A DNA stretch of 64,000 nucleotides from Gemmobacter sp034519525 (GCA_034519525.1 JAXHOJ010000042.1:72297-136296), one strand, 5' to 3'. Shown: positions 26,109-36,177, counted from the stretch's first letter. A program made the numbers and translations. The notes: generated by a model not told the origin, from the letters alone.

Positions 26109-27219
26109 ATGAAACTGTCGCGCCGCACGGCCCTTGCCGCTCTGGGCGGATCGCTCGCCCTGCCTTATGTCCGTCCGTCCTGGGCGCAGGCAGGAACGGT
26201 GAATGTCTATAACTGGGCCGATTATATCGGGGAAACAACGCTCGCGGATTTCGAGGCCGAAACCGGCATCGGCGTGGTCTATGATCTGTATGCCAGTTCC
26301 GAAGAAATGCAGGCCAAGATGCTGGCGGGCAGCACCGGCTATGACGTGGTGCTGATGGCCGGGCTGAGCCTGCCGCGGTTCGTGACAGGCGGGGATCTAC
26401 CAGAAGCTGGACCGCGCCAAGCTGCCGAACTGGGGCAACCTTGATCCCGCGATCCTGGCGGATCGATCGAGAGGCTTTGATCCGGGCAACCACTATGGCG
26501 TGCCCTACATGTGGGGGATCGGTCGGTATCACCTATAATCTGGACATGGTGAAGGAACGCCTGCCCGACGCCAATCTGCAAAGCCTCGACACGCTGTTCA
26601 AACCTGAAAATGCGGCAAAGCTGGCGGATTGCGGGATTTCCATCCTCGATAGCCCCACCGATATCGGCTTCATGGTCATGGCCTGGCTGGGGATCGACGC
26701 CGAACACGCGCCGGCCTCGCCGGATTATCGCCGAGGATGGCAGAGGCTTTCGCCCCGATCCGCGAGTATATCACCACTTTCGACAATTCAAATTACCTGA
26801 CGGCCATCCCGAATGGCGAGCTTTGCGCCATCAATAACTGGTCGGGGGATTATGGCGTCGCCAAATCGCGCGCAGCCGAAGCAGGGATAGAGATGAATCT
26901 GGCCTATTTCGTGCCGGAAACCGGATCGCCCGCCTGGTTTGACATGCTTTGTATGCCGGTTGACGCGCCGAACCGGGAAAACGGGCTGACCTTCATCAAC
27001 TATCTGCTGCGCCCCGAGGTGATCGCGGCCTGCACCAATTTCACCGGCTATGCCAATGCCAACAAGGCGGCCACGCCGCTGCTCGATCCAGCCATCGCCG
27101 CCGATCCGGCGATCTATCCCGATGCCGAAACCCTGAAACGGCTGTTCACCCCGGCGCCGCAGACCGAAGAGCAGGATCGCGAAATCACCCGCATCTGGGC
27201 CGAGATCAAGGCGGGTTGA
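26109..27219 (+). CDS. potF: Spermidine/putrescine-type ABC transporter substrate-binding protein (frameshifted)
   Basis: About 370 residues of the PotD/PotF family, with a Tat signal peptide (KLSRRTALAALGGSLALP, cleavage near SWAQA). PotF-like signatures are VNVYNWADYIG, YDLYASSEEMQAKM, the pieces corresponding to LPNWGNLDP and HYGVPYMWG, VGITYNLDMVKERL, SPTDIGFM and MCMPVDAPN. About four one-base shifts occur (near 26390, 26465, 26515 and 26730). GGGAG precedes the ATG at 26109. It is the first gene of a complete importer (binding protein, ATPase, two permeases). In a demethylation operon the ligand may be a methylated amine or onium compound rather than a free polyamine. Confidence 0.82.
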
Positions 27220-27220
27220 C

Positions 27221-28350
27221 GTGACAGGCGAACGACAGGCCGGCGAAGGAAACGCGCCCTTCATCCGCATCGACAATGTGTCGAAAATCTTCGGCAGCTT
27301 TCAGGCCGTGCGCAATGTCTCGCTGACCATCGAAAGGGGCGAGGTCTTCGCCCTGCTGGGCGGGTCGGGCTGCGGCAAGACCACGCTGCTGCGGATGCTG
27401 GCGGGGTTCGAGGAACCGACAGCAGGCCGTATCACCATCGACGGGCAGGATATGACGGGCGTTCCGCCATGGGAGCGCCCGGTGCATATGATGTTCCAAA
27501 GCTATGCGCTGTTTCCGCATATGAGCGTGGAAAAGAACGTGGGTTACGGCCTGAAGCACGAGAAGATGACCGCGGCGGAACGGGCCGACCGCGTGCGCGC
27601 CATGCTAGATCTGGTGCAGCTGACGCCGTTCGCCACCCGCAAGCCGCATCAGATTTCGGGCGGCCAGCGGCAGCGGGTGGCGCTGGCCCGGGCGCTGGCC
27701 CGGCAGCCCAAGGTGCTGCTGCTGGACGAACCGCTTGCCGCGCTGGACAAGAAGCTGCGCGAACAGACCCAGTTCGAACTGATGAGCATTCAGGAACGCA
27801 CCGGCGTTACCTTCATCGTCGTCACCCATGACCAGGACGAGGCGATGACGCTGGCCGACCGCATCGCGGTGATGGACAGGGGCGAGGTGAAGCAGGTCGG
27901 CCCGCCGGCCGAGGTCTACGAACTTCCCGCAACTCGCGGTTCGTGGCGGAGTTTCATCGGTTCGGTCTCCCTGTTCGAGGCCACGGTGGCCGGGGCCGAG
28001 CGAGCAGCCTGGCGGCTGCGGGTGCCGGCCCTTGGCCGGCCGCGTGCTGGCCGCGCGAGCGCCGCGGGCTGCGCGCCGAGGGCGACAAGGTGACGCTGGC
28101 GATCCGGCCGGAAAAGCTCGCCATCCATCGCGAACCGCCACCGGGGGCCGCAATGTGCGTGGCCGGCGACGGTCGAGGATCTGGCCTATTTCGGCAAGGA
28201 CAGCCTGTATCGCGTGGTTCTGCCCGGCGGGCAGATCGTGGGGGTTCATGCCGTGAACACCCAGCGCGGCGGCGGCGAGCGCGGCCCGACTGGTATGACA
28301 AGGTCTGGATCAGCTTTGATCCCGCCGCCGCCATCGTGCTGGCGGATTAG
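27221..28350 (+). CDS. potG: Polyamine-type ABC transporter ATP-binding protein (3' part frameshifted)
   Basis: About 376 residues. The ATPase domain is intact: Walker A (LGGSGCGKTTLLR), Q-loop (MFQSYALFPHM), signature (ISGGQRQRVALARAL), Walker B (VLLLDEPLAALD) and H-loop (VTHDQDEAMTLADR). The TOBE-type regulatory domain follows with several shifts after about 27925 (recognisable pieces: EFHRFG/FIGSVSLFEATVAG, KVTLAIRPEKLAIH, EDLAYFGKDSLYRVV, WISFDPAAAIVLAD). The start is a GTG one base after the binding-protein stop. It pairs with the permeases at 28357 and 29274. Confidence 0.85.
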
Positions 28351-28356
28351 AGCGCG

Positions 28357-29277
28357 ATGCGGCCAGCGCGCTTGCGCGCTGGTTCCACCGCCGCGGCTGG
28401 GCCGATCTGATCATCGGCGTGCCCTATCTGTGGCTTGCGGTGTTCTTTCTGCTGCCCTTTCTGATCGTGCTGGCGATGAGCTTTGCCACCCGCACCCCCA
28501 CCGCGCCGCCCTTCGGCTATGGCGGGGAAAACCCGTGGCTCAACACCGCAGGCTATGCCCGGCTGTTCACCGATGACCTGTATATCCGCGCCTTCCTCAC
28601 CTCGCTGTCCAATGCGGCCCTTGCCACGGTGCTGTGCCTGCTGATCGGCTATCCGATGGCGCTGGGGCTGACGCGGGTGTCGAAGGGCTGGCGCAACATA
28701 TTGATGATGCTGGTGATCCTGCCGTTCTGGACCTCGTTCCTGCTGCGGGTCTACGCTTGGATGGGGCTGATGGGCAAAAGCAGCTGGTTCAACCGCCTGC
28801 TGACCGATCTGTGGAACGTGCTGAGTGCCGAACGACTGGGCGGTCACGGTCATCCCGATGATGCACAGCAATTTCGCCGTGGTTCTGGTGATGGTCTATA
28901 CCTACCTGCCCTTCATGATCCTGCCGCTTTACGCCAATCTGGAGCGGCTTGACCCCACGCTGGACGAGGCGGCGATGGATCTGGGCACCCGGCCTTTCGG
29001 CGTGTTTCTGGATGTGACCCTGCCGCAATCGGTTCCGGGCATCATCGCGGGGGGCCTGCTGGTCTTCATCCCAGCGGCGGGCGAACTGGTGATCCCGGCG
29101 CTGGTGGGCGATGCGGCAAGCCCGATGATCGGGCGGGTGATCTCGGACGAGTTCACCTCGGCCCGCGACTGGCCGATGGCCTCGTCGGTGGCGGTGGCGC
29201 TGCTGGTGCTGATGGTGGGGCCGATGATGCTCTATTCCCACTATCAGGCCAAGGCCGAACGGCGGAGGCAGCAATGA
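28357..29277 (+). CDS. potH: Polyamine-type ABC transporter permease PotH-like (frameshifted)
   Basis: A permease of about 305 residues with PotH features: PYLWLAVFFLLPFLIVLAMS, LLIGYPMALGL, ILPFWTSFLLRVYAWMG, YTYLPFMILPLYA, EAAMDLGTRPFGVFLDVTLP (EAA loop) and ELVIPALVGD. A shift near 28830 splits it. The start is uncertain: the ATG at 28357 is out of frame with the body by one base, so either another shift lies near 28373 or translation begins at the GTG at 28419. The stop overlaps the PotI-like gene (ATGA). Confidence 0.82.
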
Positions 29278-30117
29278 CCCGGCGCCCGATCTTCCTGATA
29301 ACCGTGCTCTGCTTCGGCTTTGCCTTCCTTTACATCCCGATCCTGTCGATGATGGTCTATTCCTTCAACGGCTCACGGCTGGCGACGGTCTGGGGCGGGT
29401 TTTCGACGAAGTGGTATGTCTCGCTTCTGTCGAACAAGCAGGTGATCGCGGCGGCCATCCTGTCGCTGAAGATCGCGGTGATTTCGGCAACCATGGCCAC
29501 CATCCTCGGCACCATGGCCGGGCTGGCGCTGGCGCGGTTCACCCGGTTCCGGGGCCGCACGCTGTTTTCCGGCATGGTCACCGCGCCGCTTGTCATGCCC
29601 GAGGTCATCACCGGCATATCCATGCTGATGCTGTTCATCCTGATGGCGCAATGGGTGGGCTGGCCGGGGGCGCGCGGCTTCACCACTGTCACGCTGGCGC
29701 ATATCACCTTTTCCATGGTCTTTGTCACCACCATCGTGCAATCGCGCCTGCTGCAGGCCGACCGCGCGATCGAGGAAGCGGCGATGGATCTGGGCGCGCG
29801 GCCCTGGCAGGTGCTGGTGGATGTGACGCTGCCGGTGATTTCGCCCGCGATCCTGTCGGGCTGGCTTTTGGCCTTCACCATCTCGCTGGATGATGTGGTC
29901 ATCACCGTCTTTCACCACCGGCCCGGGCAATACCACGCTGCCGCTGCTGATCTGGTCCAAGGTCAAGCTGGGGGTGACGCCGGATATCAACGCGCTGGCG
30001 ACGCTGACGGTGCTGGTGGTGGGCATCGGCGTGGCGATTGCCGGGGTGGTGATGAACCGCGCCGAAAAGCGGAGGAACCTGGATGCAAGGCTCGCCTATC
30101 GTGGCGCCAATGAGTGA
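29274..30117 (+). CDS. potI: Polyamine-type ABC transporter permease PotI-like (frameshifted once)
   Basis: About 280 residues with six helices: LITVLCFGFAFLYIPILSMM, the EAA loop EEAAMDLGARPWQVLVDVTLP and the PotI-like SLDDVVIT. A one-base insertion in a T run near 29910 (GTCTTTCACC where GTCTTCACC is expected) shifts the frame; the sequence continues as TTGPGNTTLPLLIWSKVKLG and VTPDINALATL. It completes the four-gene importer and overlaps or abuts the cupin gene. Confidence 0.85.
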
Positions 30118-30997
30118 CCCGGCTGCTGGGATTCACGACCGCTCGGCGTGCCGGGATCGGGCCGGGTGCGCTATGGCGCGGCGATGGCACTGTATCCGCG
30201 CGGGCGCTGATCGCGCCGGCAGCTGGAGCGTGCTACCGCATCTGCGCCTCGCTCGACGCGCAGGACCCGGCGGCGGTCCTTGCCGAACGGGGGTTGCCGC
30301 TACCACAGCTGGCCGACGGCCCTGATGCGGGCCACGCCGCTGCAGCGCCTGCTGGACCGAGGCGTGACGCCTATCTGGCCACGCCTGCCCGGCCCGGGTG
30401 TGGCCGAGGTGCGCGCCGGGCTGGCCACGCCTCGGCGCCGCGCCCGGCGCTGCCACCCCGGCGCGCCGGCCCCGATCATCGCGGTGGGCTGACGCGGCAT
30501 CTGCCCGCGGCACTGGCGGCCGTTGCCGCCAGACCCATCCGGCGCTGGCCGCGGCCATCGCCGCCGCCTCGCCGCATCTGCGACTGGGTCGCCTATGACG
30601 GCTATCCGCGCGAGCCGATCGGCGCCGGCTTTCGCCGATGGCCATGCCTTCGCCTCGCTGCTGGGAGAGGCCGCGCCGATCCCGGCGCAGGATTTCGATC
30701 TGGGCCTGTTCCTGATCGCGCCGCATGTCCTCTATCGCGATCATGCCCATGCCGCGCCGGAACTTTACGCCCCGCTCACCGGCCCGCATGGCTGGCGTTT
30801 CGGCCCCGGGCGGCCGCTGGTGCTGAAACCCGCGCATCAGCCGGTGTGGAACCCGCCGCAGCGCCCGCATCTGACCAAGGTGGGCGCCCTGCCCTTTCTG
30901 TGCCTGTTTGCCTGGACGCGCGAGGTGAACAGCCCCGCCCGCGTGATCCCCGCCGATGACTGGCCCGCGCTGGAGGCGCTGACGTCTTGGCTGACCC
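30110..30997 (+). pseudogene. Cupin protein resembling the DMSP-lyase family, heavily frameshifted
   Basis: The second half is readable in one frame: FADGHAFASLLGEAAP, DFDLGLFLIAPHVLYRD, the cupin motif HAHAAPELYAPLTG (H-x-H-x3-E-x6-G), LKPAHQPVWNPP, RPHLTKVGALPFLCLF and PARVIPADDWP. This arrangement matches the cupin family that contains bacterial dimethylsulfoniopropionate lyases (DddQ/DddL-like). The exact function of this subgroup is unclear, and membership does not prove DMSP cleavage. The first half is distributed over three frames with many shifts. The start (ATG 30110 or GTG 30114) and the end are approximate. If intact in the organism, a metal-dependent cupin would be a further enzyme of the amine/onium pathway. 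Confidence 0.5.
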
Positions 30998-32620
30998 TTG
31001 CTGCTGCACAATGCCCGCATCCAGACAATGAACCCGGGCCAGCCCGAGGCGCAGGCGCTGCTGATCCGCGATGGCCGGATTGCGGCAGTCGGAGAGGTGG
31101 CGGCGCTGCGCGCCCTTGCCCCCGGCGCCGACCGGATCGACGCCGGCGGGCGGGTGGTGCCTGCCGGGGTTTCAGGATGCGCATATCCACCTGCTGTCCG
31201 GCGGCACCGATCTGGCCACCGCCGCGCAGCTGTTCGATCTGACAGAACCGGCGGCGCTGGTGCAGGCGCTGGCCGATCATGCGGCGCGGCATCCGGGCCT
31301 GCCGCTGGTCATCGGCACCGGCTGGCAGCCCGGCCATTTTGGCGATCACAACCTGACGGCGGCGCTGCTGGATACCGCCTGCGCCAGCCGCCCGGTGATC
31401 GCCTATGACAGTTCGTTCCACAATGCCTGCCTGAACACCACTGCGCTGGAACTGGCAGGGATCGGCCCCGATACGCCCGATCCGCCGAACGGCCACATCG
31501 TGAAGGTGGATGGCCGGCCGACGGGGATGCTGCATGAAGAGGCGATCCCCTGGGCGCTGGCCCGCCTGCCCGACCTGACGGAGGATGACCGCATGGCGGG
31601 CCTGCGCGCCGGGCAGGGCCATGCCCTTGCCCATGGCATCACCGGCATCCTGGATCCGCGCATCACGGAACTGGAGGCGCGGATCTATGGCCGCGCACAG
31701 GCCGAAGGCGCGCTGACGCTCTGGGTGGCCGGGGCCGCGCTGGTGACAGAGGCCGATACGCCGGAAACCGCGCTGTGGCCCGGCTGTCCGCCCTGCGCGC
31801 GGCGCATCCGGGGCCGGATTTCCACGTGCATTCGGCCAAGTTCTTCATGGACGGGGTGTTTGAAAACCGCACCGCCGCCTGCTGGCCCCCTATGCCGACG
31901 CGCCCGGCGGCAATGCGCCCTGCATGTTCGGCGCCGAGCAGACCCGGGCGCTGTTCACCGCGCTGGATGCCGCGCGCTTTGCCATCCATGTCCATGTGAT
32001 CGGCGATGCCGCTTGCGCCAGGGCACTGGACGGGCTGGCCGCTGCCCGCGCGGCCAACGGCACCTGGCCCGCCGCGCATCAGCTGGCGCATCTGCAGCTG
32101 GTGGATCCCGCCGACTTGCGCCGCCTTGTCGCCACCGGCGCCATGGCGAATATCCAGCCGCTCTGGGCGCGGTTCGAGCCGCTCTATCCCCGATCCCGCG
32201 CTCGACATGATCGGCCCGGCGCGCGAAAGCCAGACCTATGCCTTCCGCAGGATGCTGGATGCGGGCGCAGGCTTGTGCCTGTCGTCGGACTGGCCGGTTT
32301 CCACCCTGAACCCGTTCGAGATCATCGAAACCGCCGTCACCCGGCAGGCGCGGCAGTGCGAGGGGCCGAAGCCCCCCTTCCTGCCCGATCAGGCGCTGAC
32401 GGTGGCGGAATGTGTGGCGGGTTATACCGTTCATGCCGCCCGGGCCTGCTGGCGCGAAGGGTTCACCGGGCAGCTGGCGCCCGGCTTTTCTGCCGATCTG
32501 ATCCTGCTGGATCAGGATATCTTCACCTGCCCGCCCCAACGCATCAGCGATACGCGGGTTGACCTGACACTGTTCCGGGGTCGCATCGTGCATCATTCGG
32601 GCGCGCTGGCCCTGCCCTGA
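30998..32620 (+). CDS. YtcJ-like metal-dependent amidohydrolase (several frameshifts)
   Basis: About 540 residues of the amidohydrolase superfamily, YtcJ subgroup: N-terminal LLHNARIQTMNPGQPEAQAL, metal motif GFQDAHIHLLSGG, WQPGHFGDHN, DSSFHNACLNTTALEL, KFFMDGVFENRTA, VHVIGDAACARALDGL, HQLAHLQLVDP, and the terminal SSDWPVSTLNPFE with the metal-binding Asp. Shifts lie near 31165, 31780, 31890 and 32190. The start is probably the TTG at 30998. It should hydrolyse an amide or cyclic imide/urea-type bond of a pathway intermediate; the substrate cannot be read from sequence. Confidence 0.8.
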
Positions 32621-32644
32621 ACCCGCGCTGAACCCGGAGGTTCC

Positions 32645-33049
32645 ATGCTGCTTTACGCCACGCTCGGCACCCGCGATCTGCCCCGCGCCATCGCCTTTTA
32701 TGATGCGGTCATGGCCACACTGGGCCAGCCGCGCCTGCCCGGCTGGGCCGAGGGCTGGGCGGGCTGGGGGCAGGATTACGATCATGGCCTTGGCCTCTGG
32801 CTCTGCCCGCCCTTCGATGGCAGGGCGGCCACGGCGGGCAATGGCACGATGCTGGCCTTTGCCGCCACAAGTGCGGCGCAGGTGCGCGCCTTTCACGCGG
32901 CGGGGCTGGCCCATGGCGGGCAGGACGAAGGCGCCCCGGGCATCCGCCCGCAGTATGAACCCACATTCTATGCCGCCTATCTGCGCGATCCCGACGGGCA
33001 CAAGCTCGCCTGCGTGCATCACCGCTGCACCCCGGAGGAAAGGCCATGA
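32645..33049 (+). CDS. VOC-family protein (glyoxalase/dioxygenase fold)
   Basis: A 134-residue single-domain protein of the vicinal-oxygen-chelate fold: YATLGTRDLPRAIAFYDAVM at the N-terminus and PTFYAAYLRDPDGHKLACVHH at the C-terminus, with the typical beta-alpha-beta-beta-beta repeats. Members include glyoxalase I, extradiol dioxygenases and resistance proteins. This short form has no assigned reaction. An AACCCGGAGG ribosome-binding region precedes the ATG, and the stop overlaps the methyltransferase gene by four bases. Confidence 0.82.
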   Translation: MLLYATLGTRDLPRAIAFYDAVMATLGQPRLPGWAEGWAGWGQDYDHGLGLWLCPPFDGRAATAGNGTMLAFAATSAAQVRAFHAAGLAHGGQDEGAPGIRPQYEPTFYAAYLRDPDGHKLACVHHRCTPEERP

Positions 33050-33822
33050 CCGACGAGCCGCATTATCCGCCCCGGCTGATCGCCATGCTGGAGGCGATCT
33101 GGGGCGCGGGCTTCCTGTCGCCCGGCGGGCGTGACGAGGTGGGGCGCATCCTGCACGGCCACGATCTGGCGGGGAAATCGGTGCTGGATATCGGCTGCGG
33201 CGCGGGCGGCATTGACCTCGCGCTGGTGCAGGCGCATGGCGCGGGCTTCGTCACCGGCATCGACGTGGAAGACCCGGTGCTGACCCGTGCCCGCGCGCTG
33301 GTGGATGCTGCCGGGCTGGGCCATCGTATCGGGCTGGTGAAGGTGGCGCCCGGCCCGCTGCCCTTTCCGCCTGCCACCTTCGACGTGGTGTTTTCCAAGG
33401 ATTCCATCATCCACATCCCCGACAAGACCGCCCTGATGGCCGAGGTGTTCCGGGTGCTGAAACCCGGCGGCTGGTTTCTGGCCTCTGACTGGCTGATCGG
33501 CAGCGAAACCGTATCGCCGCAGATGGCCGATTACATCGCGGCCGAGGGCCTTGATTTCGGCATGGCGACACCCGCCCGCTATCGCGCCGCGATGCAGGCG
33601 GCGGGGTTTGCCGAAATCGCCACCACCTCGCGCAACCTGTGGTATCGCGATCAGGCCCGGGCCGAGCTGGCGCGGCTGCAGGGCGAAACCGGCCAAGCGG
33701 CGGCCAAGATCGTGGGGGCAGATTTCGTGGCGCAGAACATCGCCATCTGGCAGCGGATGATCCCGGTTCTGGATACCGGCGAACATTGCCCCACACACCT
33801 GGCCGCGCAAAAGCCCGTCTGA
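33046..33822 (+). CDS. Class I SAM-dependent methyltransferase
   Basis: A 258-residue methyltransferase. SAM motif I is VLDIGCGAGGIDLAL, the acidic end of strand 2 is GIDVED, motif II is FDVVFSKDSIIHIPDK and motif III is RVLKPGGWFLASDWL. The spacing and the KDSIIHI sequence resemble phosphoethanolamine/small-amine N-methyltransferases. It is the last gene in the coupled series. It may methylate an amine, or help recycle the methyl product, but the acceptor is unknown. Confidence 0.82.
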   Translation: MTDEPHYPPRLIAMLEAIWGAGFLSPGGRDEVGRILHGHDLAGKSVLDIGCGAGGIDLALVQAHGAGFVTGIDVEDPVLTRARALVDAAGLGHRIGLVKVAPGPLPFPPATFDVVFSKDSIIHIPDKTALMAEVFRVLKPGGWFLASDWLIGSETVSPQMADYIAAEGLDFGMATPARYRAAMQAAGFAEIATTSRNLWYRDQARAELARLQGETGQAAAKIVGADFVAQNIAIWQRMIPVLDTGEHCPTHLAAQKPV

Positions 33823-33883
33823 CGCAGATCAACGACAGCGGCCCCCTGCCCCGCTATTCCGCCGCGAGGGGGAGGAGGAGGCC

Positions 33884-34958
33884 ATGTTCGAATTTCTACT
33901 GGATCATCTGCCGGAACCGCATCTTGCCGCGCTGCTGGGCCTGTTGACCGGCGCGGTCTTCGGGTTTTCGGCGCAGCGGTCGGCCTTCTGCCTGCGCGCC
34001 GCCACGGTGGAATTCGCGCGGGGCAGGCTGGGCCCCAAGGTCGCCGTCTGGCTGCTGACCTTTTCCACCGCGCTGATCTGGGTGCAGGGCGCGCAGCTGC
34101 TGGGCCTGTTCCGTGCCGAAGACGCGCGGATGATGGCGGTGGCGGGCTCATGGTCGGGGGCGGTGATCGGCGGGCTGATGTTTGGCGTGGGCATGGTGCT
34201 GGCGCGCGGCTGTTCAGGGCGGCTCTTGGTGCTGGCGGCGACAGGCAATCTGCGGTCGGTGGTTTCGGGGTTGATCTTTGCGGTGGTGGCGCAGATGGCG
34301 CTGCATGGCTGGCTGGCGCCCGCGCGGCAATGGCTGGCCGGGCTGTGGGTGACGCCGGGGGGGCGGAATGTCGATCTGCTGGCGGCACTTTCACTGCCGC
34401 AGGGAACCGGGCTGGCGATTGGCCTCGGCTGCGCCGCCCTGGCACTGGGGCTGGCGCGGCAGAACCGCATCGGCGCGGCGCGGCTGGTCTTTGCCTCGGG
34501 CGTGGGCTTTGCCGTGGCGCTTGGCTGGGTGCTGACCTTCACCCTGTCGCAGCGGCGCCTTCGATCCGGTCAGTGTGACTTCGGCCACGTTTTCCGGCCC
34601 TTCGGCGAATATGCTGATGTTTGTCCTGACGGAAAACCCGGTGCTGGATTTCGACATCGGGCTGGTGCCGGGGGTGTTTCTGGGGGCGCTGATCTCGGCT
34701 GCGCTGAAGGGCGAGCTGGCGTTTCAGGGCTTTGATGGTGAAAGCCAGATGCGGCGGTCGATGGCCGGGGCGGTGCTGATGGGCTTTGGCGCCATGCTGG
34801 CCGGGGGCTGCGCCATCGGCGCGGGCGTCACCGGCGGGTCGATCTTTGTCGCGACCGCCTGGCTGGCGCTGCTTTGCATGTGGATCGGCGCCGCGATCAC
34901 CGATGCGCTGGTGGATCAGGCCGTTTGGCTGGGAAGGGAAATTTCCTCGCATGTATAA
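33884..34958 (+). CDS. YeeE/YedE-family (TsuA-like) sulfur-compound transporter, frameshifted once
   Basis: About 358 residues with many membrane helices. Conserved cysteines lie in short helical hairpins: RSAFCLRAA, ARGCSGRLL and GGCAIGAGVTGG, as in the thiosulfate importer YeeE/TsuA. A shift near 34555 breaks the middle; the protein continues as DPVSVTSATFSGPSANMLMF. GAGGAGGAGG precedes the ATG at 33884. Its position beside the sox genes suggests import or export of thiosulfate or sulfane sulfur. A second, related protein (SoxT) closes the other end of the locus at 48124. Confidence 0.82.
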
Positions 34959-35232
34959 AAATGTCTAATTCACCCTGGCTAAAGGGGGGAAGGGAAAGAA
35001 TGGAATATATTAACTATGGGGGGGTGGGGATGTCGCGGTGGGTGTGGAATTAAAGGTGTATATCATCCGGTGTGGGGGGTTGGGTGGCAGATCGCCGGTG
35101 GTCCGGGGGGGTGCCCGCGAGGGTGGGGCCTCGATATCGTCATCTGAGAGGTGGGGGGTGGTGTGGTGGGGGTGGGTGGATTGGGTGGTGCGCAAGGCAT
35201 CGGCCCTAAGGCAGCGCGCCCTGCCTGACCCT
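34959..35232. other. G-rich low-complexity intergenic region
   Basis: These 274 bases between the YeeE-like gene and soxH hold no credible gene. The plus strand is strongly G-biased (many runs of 3-7 G, GGTGGGGGGTGG-type words around 35147-35195) and nearly free of C runs, unlike the surrounding coding DNA. The first part has AT-rich words (AATATATTAACTATG near 35004-35018). Several G-runs are close enough for a G-quadruplex on the plus strand. It lies at the 3' end of the sox operon, where a terminator would be expected, but I see no simple hairpin with a T-run. Confidence 0.5.
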
Positions 35233-36177
35233 CTATTCGAACTCCATTTCCGAAAACACCACGCCCGCATTTTTCGTGGCCAGTTCCTCGAACGTGTCCA
35301 GCCGCTGCCAGCGCGCCTGATCGACATAATAGGCCCCGGCCAGATCACCCCCCGCTGCGATATGCGCGCCGATCTTTTCGCGCAGGTCCAGCAGGTAATC
35401 GCGGGTATAGCGGGTGACCTGCGCCAGATTGGTGGGGTGGCCATGGCCGGGAATGATATAGGTTGGCGCCAGTGGCATCAGCGCCTTGTCCCAGGTCTCG
35501 ATCCAGCAGGCGGTGCAGGTGCCCTCAAAGATCGGCGGCATGCGTTCGTGAAAGGCAATGTCGCCCGCAATCATCAGGCCCCAATCCGGCAACCAGACCT
35601 GCGTATCGCCGGGGCTATGCGCCGGGCCAAGATGCAACACCTCGACCCTCACGCCGCCCATCTCAATCACCCGGCGGTCGGTGAAGGTTTCGGTCGGCGG
35701 CGCGATCACCGTGCCTTCGGCATTTTCCTTGGCATAGGCCTGCAGCGCCATCAAAGCCTGCGGCGCGCTGTCTGCAAATTCCGCCGCGGCATCGACATGC
35801 GCCAGGATTGGCACGCCCTGCGCCGCCCAATAGCTGTTGCCCAGCATGGCATGGCCCTGCCCGTTTTCCACGATCACCAGTTTCACCGGCTGATCGGTGA
35901 CGGTGCGGATTTCTCCATGCAGCGCCTCGGCCAGTTTCCAGCTGGCGCCGGAATTGACCACGATCACGCCATCGCCCGTTACGATAAAGGACAGGTTGTT
36001 GTTATGGCCCGCGTTTTCATAGGTCGGCGGGGCGGTGGCCCCGATGGCGGAAAACACGCCCGGGATCACCTCATAGGGTTTGGCGTAAAGCACCGATTGC
36101 GGATACTGATCCGGGATGTCTTCGGATGCGAAGGCCGCGCCCGCCATCAGGCAGGCCAGAAGCGTCAGGCGCAGCAT
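35233..36177 (-). CDS. soxH: SoxH, metallo-beta-lactamase-fold protein of the sox operon
   Basis: A 314-residue exported protein (signal peptide MLRLTLLACLMAGAAFA). The MBL fold is clear: NLSFIVTGDGVIVVNSG, LHLGPAHSPGDTQVWLPDWG, IAGDIAFHERMP and IIPGHGHPTN. However, the metal-binding signature T-H-x-H-x-D-H reads E-N-G-Q-G-H-A (in IVENGQGHAMLGN), so the two His, the Asp and the last His of the first site are absent. SoxH is the last gene of the Paracoccus sox operon and is not essential for thiosulfate oxidation there as far as I know; its function is unresolved. The ATG at 36177 overlaps the SoxG stop. Confidence 0.82.
   Translation of the reverse strand: MLRLTLLACLMAGAAFASEDIPDQYPQSVLYAKPYEVIPGVFSAIGATAPPTYENAGHNNNLSFIVTGDGVIVVNSGASWKLAEALHGEIRTVTDQPVKLVIVENGQGHAMLGNSYWAAQGVPILAHVDAAAEFADSAPQALMALQAYAKENAEGTVIAPPTETFTDRRVIEMGGVRVEVLHLGPAHSPGDTQVWLPDWGLMIAGDIAFHERMPPIFEGTCTACWIETWDKALMPLAPTYIIPGHGHPTNLAQVTRYTRDYLLDLREKIGAHIAAGGDLAGAYYVDQARWQRLDTFEELATKNAGVVFSEMEFE

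Noticed and set aside
30110..32620. Several separate small genes in the 30-32 kb stretch
   Set aside because: Fragments in different frames join end to end into one cupin and one YtcJ-like protein, so they are pieces of two genes.
35010..35444. A minus-strand Pro/Thr-rich open frame through the G-rich region
   Set aside because: Its composition follows only from the C-rich strand; it overlaps the soxH 3' end and has no homologous features.
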